From: Stomoxys calcitrans
Lineage: Eukaryota; Arthropoda; Insecta; Diptera; Muscidae
NCBI RefSeq assembly: GCF_963082655.1
Contig: NC_081552.1
Location: forward strand, 57,392,561-57,456,560
DNA length: 64,000 bases
Reading direction: 5' to 3'
This document shows positions 45,523 through 56,722 of the stretch, piece by piece; within the stretch, counting starts at the first letter, position 1, and each line of letters opens with the position of its first letter. The notes beneath the pieces are model-generated. The model saw only the letters and a list, made by a program, of their open reading frames with translations. It did no database searches and had not been told where the DNA came from. The translations under genes and the position numbers were made by a program.

Positions 45523-46616
45523 TTAAAATTACAAAATTAAAATGCATCACTCCATTGCCGGAAAAACATTTTGTTGGGGGAATTTTTGGGGAAATTTATT
45601 GTGAATTTGAGGAATCTGTCTCAAAAAATCTGGCAACCGTGATTGTGCCAATGTAGGGCCTTCTAAGTCAGAAACGTCCACTAATGGGGTGTTATCTGTG
45701 ACCGATCCGTTTGTGTTTGTCAATTTTCTTGCTGTAATAAACAGAAACAGTTCACTCTAGCGATGTTCTTTGTAATGGTCTATTACTCGCCTCTCCCCAT
45801 CAAAATGAATTTGAGGATTACCCGTGACAAAGTCATTCGTTCTAAGTTATCGGCATTGCTTTTGTTTTTTTTTAATATGTGCCATTACTTTTGTATACCC
45901 CTAATACCCTCAATTTGTTGATTTGTGTGCATTAAACGTTCTCTAAACAATTCTCCCAGTTTATATAAACTGTAGGGTTCGTCTTTTCCTCACAACACAA
46001 ATGGAAACGCAAAATGTTTAATAGAATAAAAATTATATCGCTTTATTAAATAAAGCAAATTATAAAACCAAATAACTAGAATAGAACAGAGGAGTGTAGG
46101 AGTATGTGCACACATTGCGCACGGGTTATTTGATTTGACTAATAGAAAATTATTAAGATTATAACATAAGGGATCAAAGTTTAGTCATATGCCAATATAT
46201 TAAGACATGGCGCATGTGAACTCAGTAAATGGGTACATAAGATAACAACATATTGATCATCTAATAGCTGAGTATGCTAAGTTACGTGATTTTCTTAGAG
46301 TATGTGATGTATTTGCTTGAATAACTTAGAAAAAGCGAGACATGGTAGGACAAAATACACTCTACAAGCGAGCGTTTCTTTTCACTAGCCATTTCATTAT
46401 TCGAAGCACTTGAGTCACTTCTGTTTGTCCGTGCGTGTGTCTGTTTGCTCTAAAGACGCTACTGTCCCGTTTCATTTTATTTAGGGCAGTCGTATTTTTC
46501 ATCCTGTTTTCGTTGGAGTTTGCACGATAGGTTGTATTAGCCCCTTCCAAATGAGCAGTATTAATATTCACACGAATCCCATTTAGAATAGCACGACCAG
46601 CGCCGAATCTGATAAG
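45523..46616. other. Intronic AT-rich sequence, nothing recognised
   Basis: Short open frames only. An ORF at 46362-46730 on the minus strand is a shadow of the LINE relic that follows. Confidence 0.4.
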
Positions 46617-48110
46617 CTTCCGGAAAAAGTTGAAAACCAACTGGACAAAATTCGGAAGGCTACTCAGAAAAAGTCTTGGGCAAGACAATTTAGATTGCCT
46701 AAGCATAGAAGACATTGACGAAAATGTCAACAGGATTACGACTGCACTGGTGGAGTCTTTCGAAGATAGTTGTCCTCTTCGGGAAAGGAAATCAGCCCAA
46801 GAAAAACCCTAGATGACCGGGGAAGAGGTCCGCAGACTTGTTAACAGAGCACGTCGTAAAAAAGCGGAAGTTTATTGGATTGTGTATTACACACGGCTCA
46901 AGGAATACAATATTACCAGAGCAGCAAAACGTGCCTCCTGGAAGATTTTCTACGAACAGGTCCATAGCATTAACGACGACGCCAAGATAAAAAATTTTCT
47001 CTCAAAAACCCATATCCAAACTGAAACTTTAGTAGACGACATGGGAGTGAGAGCAGAGACAACGGAGGCCATGTTGAGGCTTTTGATGAAAACCCATTTT
47101 CCACGGGATACGACGGGACTCGGGGAGACACCGCGCAATCTTGGAATAATTATGTTAATCGAAGGTTAATCATTACGATGGGAGAATGGATTGAGGATGG
47201 GAGCAGGTCATACCATCGCGCTATAATCGAGTCGACGATAGAAAACCAGAAAGAAAGGGAAGAGGTTTCTGATCGGATACCAGAGACGACACTTGAGGTC
47301 GAGTCCGAGGCACTGCTGCCAGCGGTACAGTCTTGGACTGACGGAACCCTAGTATTTTCATATGGAAGATCATGTTACACGGATGGATCAAAGCTAGAGG
47401 ACAGAGTGGGCCTGGGGGTCTGCATTGAGAATCCAGTGACAGAGATCTGTTTTAGACTGCCTGACCATAATACGATCCGGGCGATCACGGAATGTGTGAG
47501 TCGGTGTGGTGTTAACGCGAAGACGTCGAGTGTGAACCTCTTTACGAGCAGTAAAATGGCCATAAGGGCAATAACAACCGGGACGGAAAGACCATAAACA
47601 ATCTTGGAATGTAAGAAGGAGATTAACGTCTAAGGATAAGGATAACGGAGTAAGGAGGAATGAGAACTGCCGTCAATAAACTTTGTTAACCCGAAGTCTT
47701 TCGGGTCGACGAAATTCGAGTTAACCGAAACAGTCGGTAGGACGGCGAAAATGCTATGGGTGATCCGTATAGCTTTTCGTATCATAACGGGCCACATAGC
47801 ACTACGAGCTCACTTATACAAGATGGGCGCGGTCAGTGATAGTATGTGTAAAGCATGTGGGGAAGATGCTAACACGTTGGAGCATTTCCTATGTCATTGC
47901 CCGGCTTTCGCCCCTAAAAAACACCGGTACTTAGGTGGGGACACAATACCAGACATGAACCAACTTAGGGGAGTGGTATGGAAAATTTCGATGTTACTTT
48001 TTTGTTTTTAGAGCGCACAACAAGCCGATTACTGGCATAGGTGTATGTCCATAGTGGCATGGGGTGGATTAATATCCGCACCCTTGTTTTCAACCTAACC
48101 CAACCTAAAC
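46617..48110 (+). pseudogene. LOA/I-group LINE relic: linker, RNase H and C-terminal finger
   Basis: The first part is a diverged relative of 11246-11660 (GRLLRKSLGQDNLDCLSIED, RARRKKAEVYWIVYYTR). Most of the reverse transcriptase is missing. From about 47340 an RNase H-like start appears (SCYTDGSKLEDRVGLGVCIE), followed by AITECVSRCGV and, from 47750, a C-terminal cysteine motif MCKACGEDANTLEHFLCHCP. The sequence ends near 'caacctaacccaacctaaac'. Several frames are used and stops occur, so it is dead. It lies antisense to the reductase gene. Confidence 0.8.
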
Positions 48111-48842
48111 TCAGTGAAGAACTTAGTACCCAGAGATGGCCTGTCGGAAACTCTGACGTGTATGACATACATCTCCGACGTATTATACGTACGTCGAAAA
48201 CGTCGTAAACCTAGCCAAAAAAACAAGTTTTTGACAAAGTTAAAGTTAAAGAAAAATCGTACAACTATTTAAACTTTCTTGAATTTATGATTATGGCCAA
48301 CCTGGTGCATAGATTAGAATTGTCTACAACAAAAAAAAATCTTATTTTGAATTCTGGCGAGACCATCGAAAACATTTTCGACTGTTGATTCCCCTCACTA
48401 GTGCTGGTAGCATTTGTGAATATCATAATGTGGTCAGACTATAAAAAGATTTAAAGCAAAAACTTTTTATCACAATGTTAATTTTGATAATTTGTGTAGG
48501 ACCTATAGCAATAACAACAAATCTAGAACAATGATATTATGTCGAATCTAAACAAGTAGCAGGACTTTTTAGAGTTTTTTGACATTAACTACTTTTTATA
48601 CGTTGTCGACGTTTACAACTTAATGACAGCCACAAACATAAAAAATCATCATACGGACCATCTCTATTAGTACTGCAAAATGTTTTCACAGATGTTTTTC
48701 ACTATTTTTTATATGGAGTTTCACCGTTAAAACAACTAAACTTAATACCCACCTTTCGAGCTGTAGGCTGTTGACAAGACGGAATAATTCTAAAATAAAA
48801 GGTTATTTGCTTACTTAAAGCGATCATAACTTTAATAACCCC

Positions 48843-49112
48843 GGCACGGGATAGCTTGAGCACCACATAAGCTGGAACATTGAGCTCCGATCTGTGTGGT
48901 GTTCAACGCTGTCACGAGAAGCTTAGCTGCGAAGGCGCGGCCGCGTCCACAGGTTGTGGATAGTGAAATGCTGCATACGGAGTAGCTGTAACTGCAGTCG
49001 CGGACAATCAGCGGTATCGAGTGGAGGGCTCAGTGAGAGGTCGGGTGGCACCGGCTCTTGCTTAAATACTAAGTGTCTTTGATGCTCGATATGACAAGGC
49101 GAGTAATTGGCG
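48843..49112 (+). mobile_element. SINE-like element, copy 1 (5' part)
   Basis: Begins GGCACGGGATAGCTTGAGCACC and continues through 'ccgatctgtgtggtgttcaa', 'gcggacaatcagcggtatcg' and 'gatgctcgatatgacaaggc', breaking at 49112 before its tail. Complete relatives at 59041 and 61643 show that the family ends TGTGGCTACAACAACAA. It lies head-to-head with copy 2. Confidence 0.75.
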
Positions 49113-49325
49113 CACGATCTCTCACTGAGACTCTCCACTCGATATCGTCGCTTGTCCGCGACTGCAGTTGCAGCTCCTCCGTATATGAAGCATCCCACTA
49201 TCCGCAATCTGTGACGTGCCCGGCAGCTCTTAGCTGTGCTTCCTGTGATAACTACATATGACCAACACACATAAGAGCTTAAAGATCCAGCCTGTGTGGT
49301 GTTGATGGTTATCCCGTGCCGGGCT
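49113..49325 (-). mobile_element. SINE-like element, copy 2 (inverted)
   Basis: Complement of the same family, from 'ctctcactgagactctccac' to 'ttatcccgtgccgggctc'. With copy 1 it forms a large imperfect inverted repeat across 48843-49325. Confidence 0.75.
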
Positions 49326-49564
49326 CACCCACCATGAGTCGCATTTGTTAAATTCTCTGCACGCCTTCTGTTTGTAGTTTGGTTTAGAAGTTGGAAACAT
49401 CGTGTAAAATATCAGTCAAATCGTATAAGACTTGCCCATTTTATCCTAAATAAGTTCGTGGCCTATGAGTTGCTTAACAAGAAAGAAGATTGGGAATGGT
49501 ATGATCAAGATGCATTCAGGATAGGTTTTATATTTTTTCAATTTTGCAAATAGCGGAACTTTAC

Positions 49565-49665
49565 CGATAATATTGATAGAAATAATTTCAATCGATATTA
49601 ATCCAATATCGATATTAATCGATAGTACCATCGATATTAATCGATAGTACCATCGATATTTTGCC
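49565..49665. promoter_or_regulatory. Cluster of CGATA/TATCGATA motifs
   Basis: Within about 85 bp the motif CGATA occurs six or more times, arranged in near-repeats of 'atcgatattaatcgatagta'. One TATCGATA is a perfect DRE-type octamer. In Drosophila clustered CGATA motifs bind the BEAF-32 boundary protein and TATCGATA binds DREF. A regulatory role here, within the first intron of the reductase gene, is inference. It may equally be a small satellite. Confidence 0.35.
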
Positions 49666-50221
49666 AGCTGTAATGGCTACACCATGTCGTACATTCACGC
49701 ATGCCAGTAAATTGAATTTATCGGAGTTCTGAGGAGGCACAACCCAAACGCAAATGGGGGTTTTCTACAGCTATAAACCACCAAAAAGGCAGATGAACAT
49801 AAACAACAACCCGCCAACACATACCACAACCAGCTCCTTTTGCAAGTCGTCCTGCCAGGAGTTGGAGATGTAACGTGGTAGTGGATGCCTCCACTGTTCA
49901 CACAAAAAATTTCTTTTCTTTCAGAGTTTCGATAACTGCTTACAAATAATGGGTCAAAAAGGTCTCGAGTATAGGTGTCCAAGTCTCTAAATGACTTCAT
50001 AATAAAGAATGGGTGGCCCATTGAACTGTAGTCATTCAGTTAGGAATAGCTTGGTTTTCTAGCCTCAACGACAAAAAGCATTCTTACTTCTGTCCATTTC
50101 TGGGGCATACATCGTTCAGTAATCACAGATCCTTTAGATACTACTAGACTGTGTATGCTCTATATGGTCCGGTTTTCTGTAGAATAGCAGGTGATCATTA
50201 TTGAATTTTGAATATCTACTA
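49666..50221. other. Intronic sequence, nothing recognised
   Basis: The minus-strand 108-codon frame at 49695-50021 has no domain I recognise. Confidence 0.4.
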
Positions 50222-50415
50222 TTGGGTTGCCCAAAAAGTAATTGCGGATTTTTTAAAAGAAAGTAAATGCATTTTTAATAAAAATTAGAATGAATTTTAT
50301 TTAAATATACTTTTTTTACACTTTTTTTCTAAAGCAAGCTAAAGTCACCAGCTGTAAAAAAATTTGTCAATGCCGACTATATGGAAAATCCGCAATTAAT
50401 TTTTGGGCAACCAAA
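50222..50415 (-). mobile_element. Mariner-derived MITE, copy 4 (194 bp)
   Basis: Reverse orientation relative to the other three. Terminal repeats TTGGGTTGCCCAAAAAGTAA and complement, TA at 50220-50221 and 50416-50417. It keeps the shared internal junction and has an additional deletion after 'accagctg'. Confidence 0.88.
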
Positions 50416-51135
50416 TAGCTTTTAAAAAATTGTTTTATAGTTAACGTACTTAATATCATCAGCAACATGGACACCGTACATTAAAGTCGATAGTAAGATA
50501 TTGTGCTATGTCATTTGATGTCTAAGCCGATAAGAAACTACAAATTATAAGCAAAACTTAGAGACGCTGAGAGGGTAAACCGTACAGAAAAATAAATGTT
50601 CGTTTCACATTTAAATCAATCACACTGTCAAATACAAAACAGATAATGCATGTTGATGTTAATTTAAAGTAAAATATAAAATTTCATGGTTGGATAATAT
50701 TTGCTTCAGGCCTTGTATGAAACCGCATCCATTCAAGTTTGATGCAATAAATGAGAACTATTGTGTTAGGTTAGGGTATAGATAAAAAGTTGTTGGAATT
50801 ATTTAAAACTGATATTCACTTTGATGGCATATTTTTTGTAGTATTACATAATGCAGACCCAAGTTTTGCGCGTCATAGGCCGATACGAATATGATAGCGT
50901 AAACCTTTCGGTTTAAAAGGTGTATTTCCGTTGACATCGATAATTTTACCTACCTAAAACCTTCTCCATTGAATTCTTTTAATGCTCACCAAAGGTTAAC
51001 TTGCACTTCCACAATATGTAGACATTTATAAATAAGCTTCATTTTCGTTGTCTAAAACAAAAGATAACAAAAACTTCGAGTAACTTCTACATGACTACTG
51101 CAATCTGCACTGCGTTTGCCTATAATGATTAAATA
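50416..51135. other. Intronic AT-rich sequence, nothing recognised
   Basis: No open frame of note and no repeat recognised. Confidence 0.4.
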
Positions 51136-52779
51136 TACAGCGGTCAAAAAAAGTATTCATCATTCAATGTTTTTTTTTTAATAAGTCTACAAAAGACAAT
51201 TGGAATAAAAACATATTAAACTAATGATGCAGTAGTGCTTGTGTGATATATATGTACACAATTTCATTGTTTTTAAAGAAAAAAATAGTATTTATTGGAA
51301 CAAAAAGCGCCATTTTACAGCTGAACACAAAAAATTAAACAAAAAAAGTATTCATCATTGCAAAAAAACAAAAAAATAAATAACATAATTTAAAAAAATT
51401 AATACTTTGTTATTCGACCACCGCGTCTTATAACTTCTTTTAAACGGTTTGACATCGATTGGACTAATTTAGCGGTTATATTTTGGTCTATATTAGTCCA
51501 TTCCTCCATTATCACCTGTTGCATTTGACTCTTGCTCGAAAAATTGCGCGTTCTCAATTTGCGTTCGAGATGTTCCCAAAGATGTTCAATTGGGTTCAAG
51601 TCGGGACTTTGAGGAGGAGTTTTAATGACTTTGGGGCAGTTATACAGCATCCACATCTTGGTATTTAAAGCAGAATGTTTGGGGTCATTATCTTGATAAT
51701 ATTGAAAGTTATTACCAAGCCCAAGTTTTACAGCACTATCTTTTAAATTCCTCTTTAAAATGTCAATGTAATACTTATGATCCATTACTCCATTAATAAT
51801 TTCAAGATTTCCCGCTCCTGAAGCCGCCATACACCCCCAAACCATTAAACCACCTCCACCATGTTTTACAGTAGCAACTGTGTTTCGTTCTTCAAGCTCT
51901 GTATTTGGTTTTCTGCACACTATGACCTTTCCATCGCACCCAAAAAGATTAAACTTGCTCTCGTCTGCAAAAATGACTGTTTTCCAAAATGATTCGGGCT
52001 GTTTTACATACATTTTTGCGAAGTTTAGCCTTTTCACTCGGTTTATTTTATTTATAAAGGGCTTCTTACGTGCAGTTCTTCCTCTGTAACTATGCCTTTT
52101 GAGTGTATTTCGAATTGTTTGTGTAGTAACTTCCTTCCCTAAATATTCCATAGTGTTTTTACGAAGAATGGTCGCATTTGTCTTCGGAGTTTTCTGAACT
52201 TGCCGCACTAGCCAACGCACATCTCCAACTGAAAGTGCTTTTGGTCGACCAGATCTTGGTTTATTGTCAACAGTTTTCGTTTCTGTCCACTTTCTGATGA
52301 TGGATTGTATAGTAGATCGTGGTCTATTTAATATTTCACTGATAGTTTTTTGAGTTAAACCATTCCTGTGGTGTTTTATTATCAAAACTTTTACCTCATC
52401 AGAAACCTCGTTTTGCTTACGACCCATTTTGACAAAAACTATATTTTCAATGAAATTAAATATTTGCTGTCAAGGGCAAAGCCTCCTTTACTAAATAAAA
52501 CAGAAAAGGGGGATTCCCAAATAATATTTGAATTTGACTTTGATGATAGCACATCAATGATGAATACTTTTTTTGTTCTGTTTTTGGTGTTATTATATAA
52601 AATTGCATTTTTTGCGCTAATTAAATTTATTTTTTGAATTTATTTTAAAACATATTACGAAAAATAAACTATTGCATAAAACTGCATTATTTGTTTACTT
52701 TAAATTTTCTTCAATTACCCAAAATAAGTGAATTTATTATCAATTTTGCTAATGATGAATACTTTTTTTGACCGCTGTA
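51136..52779 (-). mobile_element. Tc1-type transposon, apparently complete, IR/DR ends
   Basis: A 1.64-kb element flanked by TA (51134-51135 and 52780-52781; the exact base is ambiguous because the sequence reads TATA). Both ends begin CAGCGGTCAAAAAAAGTATT and are identical for about 27 bp. The core AAAAAAAGTATTCATCATT is repeated about 200 bp inside each end (51341-51359 and complement at 52556-52576), giving the IR/DR layout of transposons such as Minos or Sleeping Beauty. It encloses one intact transposase gene. It lies in the first intron of the reductase gene, about 280 bp downstream of exon 53056-53082 and on the same strand. Confidence 0.92.
51399..52427 (-). CDS. Tc1-family transposase (342 aa), intact
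   Basis: A full-length uninterrupted frame starting MGRKQNEVSDEVKVLIIKHH at 52427. Residues about 10-50 form the first helix-turn-helix (LTQKTISEILNRPRSTIQSI). A GRPKAL hook follows at 60-65, then a second helix-turn-helix to about 120 with a basic RTARKKPF stretch. The catalytic DD34E triad is D155 in IFADESKF, D246 in YYQDNDPKHS and E281 in LNPIEHLW, with 34 residues between the last two. A glycine-rich block KHGGGGLMVWGC lies at 188-199. Length matches the family (about 340 aa). All key residues are present, so the protein may be active. Excision and reinsertion use its terminal repeats. Confidence 0.95.
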   Translation of the reverse strand: MGRKQNEVSDEVKVLIIKHHRNGLTQKTISEILNRPRSTIQSIIRKWTETKTVDNKPRSGRPKALSVGDVRWLVRQVQKTPKTNATILRKNTMEYLGKEVTTQTIRNTLKRHSYRGRTARKKPFINKINRVKRLNFAKMYVKQPESFWKTVIFADESKFNLFGCDGKVIVCRKPNTELEERNTVATVKHGGGGLMVWGCMAASGAGNLEIINGVMDHKYYIDILKRNLKDSAVKLGLGNNFQYYQDNDPKHSALNTKMWMLYNCPKVIKTPPQSPDLNPIEHLWEHLERKLRTRNFSSKSQMQQVIMEEWTNIDQNITAKLVQSMSNRLKEVIRRGGRITKY

Positions 52780-53055
52780 TAACCTTGACCTTTATTAATC
52801 AACTCAATGATGAATCGAAAACCTTAATAACTAGACAACACCAACAAATAATGAACTTTGACAACAAATTTAAAAAATCCATTTTTTGTTAAGCTTAGAA
52901 TTTCTTTTGATTTGATATGCCAAACATGTTAAGTAGAAATAATTTTTGGTAAACACAAAAACACAAACAAGCCCTATGACCACATTTTAGAGAGCGATGG
53001 AAAAAATGGCCAAACACGAGTTATGTAAAAAACAACAACTTTACCATTGACTTAC

Positions 53056-53082
53056 ATCGAATTCCTCCGATTTATTTGCCAT
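53056..53082 (-). CDS. Cyb5r: Cytochrome b5 reductase, alternative first coding exon b
   Basis: ATG at 53082 opens MANKSEEFD, and the donor GTAAGT follows in phase 0, joining the core exon at IIPIAVG. Nine residues, acidic and without a hydrophobic segment, precede the membrane anchor. Only the frame, the start and the consensus donor support it. The assignment rests on compatibility with the core exon and on the analogous exon at 60380. No clear TATA box is seen just upstream on the minus strand. Confidence 0.65.
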
Positions 53083-53582
53083 TTTTTGCACTTTTATTTA
53101 AAAATACCACGCGTATAGGAAAAACTTTGAGTTTTTTTCTTTTCTCGCTTATTTATTGTAGAATTTAATATCGGTTTCCCTCGTCTGTTAGACAAATACT
53201 AAACTTACGCTACTCCCGTTGCTGACTGTGCGGCATTTATTCAAGTGAGTTCACACATTTTCAATCGGAGATTTTGTCTACCCCGCCACCTCCTATACCA
53301 TTTGCAAAAACAAAAGCATCCACAAACTAACCCAACGTAATCGGAGACCTCATGAGATTGAACGTTATCAAAATAGCAACAACAACCCCAAAACGTCAGC
53401 TGAAGTGGTGATAAAAGCAAAAGCTCTCTTCTCAAAAGAGAGCCTAAAGTAGAAAATGAGGGGAGACTAGAGTTAAGAGAATGTATAACATCCATTAAAT
53501 GGCAGAGTTGGGATATGAAACAAATTATTATTTGAAAAATAATTTTAATTTTAGCAACTAATATAAACTAAAATTTAGTTTA
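53083..53582. other. Possible promoter region of the short reductase transcript; nothing specific seen
   Basis: Sequence immediately 5' of exon 53056-53082 on the minus strand. It is AT-rich, with no recognised core promoter element and no repeat family. Confidence 0.3.
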
Positions 53583-53670
53583 TCAATCCAATGGCAGCCG
53601 GTTGTATGCACCGCATTGACCCGGTGGTCCTCTGTGTACAACACACTGCTACAAAAACAACAACACCAAC
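53583..53670 (+). mobile_element. Short internally deleted LINE derivative, copy E
   Basis: An 88-bp element with a 10-bp target-site duplication ATTTAGTTTA (53573-53582 and 53671-53680). It starts TCAATCCAATGGCAGCCGG, keeps the first hairpin in part, lacks the second hairpin and the GGCTGCC partner, and ends in ACACACTGCTAC plus a CAA-rich tail. Confidence 0.85.
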
Positions 53671-54609
53671 ATTTAGTTTATAGATAAGTAAAAAACATAA
53701 TTAAATTTAAATTAATTTGTTAAAATTGTACGTGCAGACCAAAATAATGGGACCTAGGTGCAAGGTATAAAATGCTACAGACACCATGACCGTTTTCGGT
53801 AATCTCGCTTCTAATGTTTTTTACAAAAATTTTCTATTTTAATTTGTTGTTTGTAAAATTTTTGACGTTCGGTGTTTTGATTGGGAAACGATGTCTTCAC
53901 TTTTGCGCTTTTGGCACATACCGAACTAAATTTTCTAGGGCGTGGGTGACCAGTGGACCCGTGTCGTCATGATCTGGTTAACACGCCATCTATAGCCATT
54001 TAAAATATCGTGAAGATATCTTTATCCGTCCATAAATTGCAGACTTTTTTACGCTTATTTTTTCCATCCTATTGTGCGGCTTGCCATTTTTCCTCGAACA
54101 TGACCTTGCCAATGAAAATTGAACTGACAAATTTCTCAACCAATTAAAAAATTATGTTCGTAATTATTAAAACGAACTTAAGGCTCTATAACATGACATA
54201 GTTGTCTTAGGAAATACCAAATTTAGCACTTGTTGAGTTGTACATATAGTTTGATACAAACGAAACTTACATATGAAAATCACTTTTCAAAATAGCACAT
54301 GTAATTTTTTTCGATTAGAGCATGCTCTATTCCTTATGACAAAAACCTAAAGAAATCAGTTGTTTTTGTTGCCAGTCGAATTAAATGTTTGCACAAATTA
54401 ACCAGCTTTCTCACCACTTTAACAAACCTTTTTACGCATAAAAAAATCAGCTTTTGCTCAAATTTTCAAGTTATGTCATACGAAAATAACATACAGATGT
54501 GATAGCAAAAATGATGAATCGTATGTAAATTGGCAATTTTGACAAACATTTTCAATTACATGTGAATATAAAACGTGACATGTCATGCCGCGTAATACCG
54601 CCTTTAGTA
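53671..54609. other. Intronic AT-rich sequence, nothing recognised
   Basis: Only short frames, and no repeat recognised. Confidence 0.4.
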
Positions 54610-55216
54610 AAGGGTGATTTTTTTGAGGTTAGGATTTTCATGCATTAGTATTTGACAGATCACGTGGGATTTCAGACATGGTGTCAAAGAGAAAGATGCT
54701 CAGTATGCTTTGACATTTCATCATGAATAGACTTACTAACGAGCAACGCTTGCAAATCATTGAATTTTATTACCAAAATCAGTGTTCGGTTCGAAATGTG
54801 TTCATTCACCGTAACGTTGCGTCCAACAGCATCTTTGAAAAAATACGGTCCAATGATTCCACCAGCGTACAAACCACACCAAACAGTGCATTTTTCGGGA
54901 TGCATGGGCAGTTCTTGAACGGCTTCTGGTTGCTCTTCACTCCAAATGCGGCAATTTTGCTTATTTACGTAGCCATTCAACCAGAAATGAGCCTCATCGC
55001 TGAACAAAATTTGTCAAAATTTGAACACATTTCGAACCGAACACTGATTTTGGTAATAAAATTCAATGATTTGCAAGCGTTGCTCGTTAGTAAGTCTATT
55101 CATGATGAAATGTCAAAGCATACTGAGCATCTTTCTCTTTGACACCATGTCTGAAATCCCACGTGATCTGTCAAATACTAATGCATGAAAATCCTAACCT
55201 CAAAAAAATCACCCTT
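54610..55216. mobile_element. Foldback element built from a Tc1/mariner-superfamily transposon
   Basis: Two 195-bp arms, 54610-54804 and 55022-55216, are inverted repeats that look perfect, flanked by TA. Each arm begins AAGGGTGATTTTTTTGAGGT and ends inside coding sequence for a transposase N-terminus (MNRLTNEQRLQIIEFYYQNQ, continuing CSVRN). The 217-bp loop carries, on the minus strand, an internal transposase piece: FSDEAHFWLNGYVNKQNC and HPEKCTVWCGLYAGGIIGPY. One arm's start codon leads nowhere. No functional transposase is encoded. Its RNA would fold into a nearly 200-bp hairpin. Confidence 0.9.
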
Positions 55217-56249
55217 TACATGCCATTATATACAGAAGAATTATACCAACAGCTTTTTAGAAAAACTCAGGCGTCGTGTTGCCATCTCTGACAAGTAGTT
55301 AAGATATTAGAATAAATATCTCTTTACTACAGAAAGTTAAATGCAAATACATATGTATTCAAATGTATATATGTATGTAAATACATCTGTATTAGTGAGG
55401 GCTTGTTGTTTTTTCATCCACTTAGTATGACGTTATTACAATTAAGATTAAAAAGAGAACAAAAAATACAAATTCCCTTAAATATCCACTTAAAGAGATA
55501 TAAAGTCAACTTCTGTGTTTCAAGGTTATGCTTCTCCTTCTCATCATCAGCTGCATAGATAGAAAGGTAGTTTTTTTTTACCAGTCAAACAGCTGTTCTT
55601 TTTAACTGAATTCAAAGCTACACAAGTTAATATATAATTTGTAGGAAAACAAAAACCATACCTACCGAATGAAAATTATTGACGAATTGATTACAGTTGT
55701 GAACCCGAGAGGTTACTTTAAAAAGTGGCAAACTTTTAAAATCAAATATTTGAAATGCAGCTACTCCCTCGTCGTGTCAACACGACATCGAAAGTTGGAT
55801 GTAGTACTCTCTGAGGAATCCAGTTAAGAGTTATAAGCCATACACATTTATATGGCATTTATGGTTATGAATCCATGAGCGGTACCCAGAACCTATACTT
55901 TAGAAGTGATGCAGTGTGCCATATCCGTCTGACCGCTTTTCCTTTCAATACCGTTTGTCCGTCTGTTGAGTTTTTTAATCATGAAATTTTCCAAATATAA
56001 CATTTTTAACCCAAAGACGAACACTAGAATTTTGGTAAAAAAAAAAGTTTAGTAGATATATCTTCCGATTTACAGTCATAGGGACATAAGACAATTTTCA
56101 AACAAATTGCACGAAATTTCGTATGGAATGTTTTATTACAAATTTGAAAGCCTTGGCTTAATTTTATTAAAAATCGGTTCCAGTCATATTAGGAATTTAG
56201 GGATAAGAAATCGAAGTATTCCTCTGCAAAATTAAGAACAAGTTAAAGT
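55217..56249. other. Intronic AT-rich sequence, nothing recognised
   Basis: A stretch near 55930-56170 has phrases like 'tccgtctgttgag' and 'gaaatttcgtatgg' that may be a very old DINE-1-like fragment, but the ends are not identifiable. Confidence 0.3.
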
Positions 56250-56722
56250 AGAAACAAGATCTTCAAGCCACTTGTCGACACTTGTGGTTGAGAACTACGA
56301 CGGACTGTTTCTTAAAGACAAAGTTCCTTTCTGTGCGAAGACACAGTCCAAGCAATCAAAACACCGTCTTGTGAATGGGCAACCACCGTACGGGGACGTA
56401 AACTTGAATCTTCATGATCAAGAACAAGACGTTCAACGCTACAATAAAGAACCTTTAGAGTGAATTTCATTCTTAGAGACCAAAGGTCATCTAAAGCACC
56501 TGAAGTGGTTAACCTCGCTCGGCAAACCAGAGTAGTTCTAGCCCAAACAATTTCATCTGCTAAAATGTGTTTGGGCCAGAGTCTTGGAGTGAAGCCAACG
56601 TGCTGGGTGTAACTCGACTTGCTACCAGATACGTCTTTACGCAATCACCAATGTCGCAGAGTTCGTGGATCTGAAAATAAGCAAAGGAATAAAGATGTCG
56701 ATACAATATAGTGTTACAACAA
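56250..56722 (+). pseudogene. Jockey-type LINE 3' relic
   Basis: Diverged match to 7990-8529 of the LINE: 'aagacgttcaacgctacaat' plus 'aaagaaccttta' against 'gaggttcagcgctacaagag' plus 'agaacctcta', then 'agagtagttctagcccaa' against 'tgagtagttctggctcaa', 'gtcgcagagttc', and a final 'gttacaacaacaac' tail. Stops in all frames. Confidence 0.7.

Noticed and set aside
49695..50021. A 108-codon minus-strand frame with cysteines
   Set aside because: No recognisable domain, and its cysteine pattern is irregular. Better explained as chance in repeat-derived sequence.
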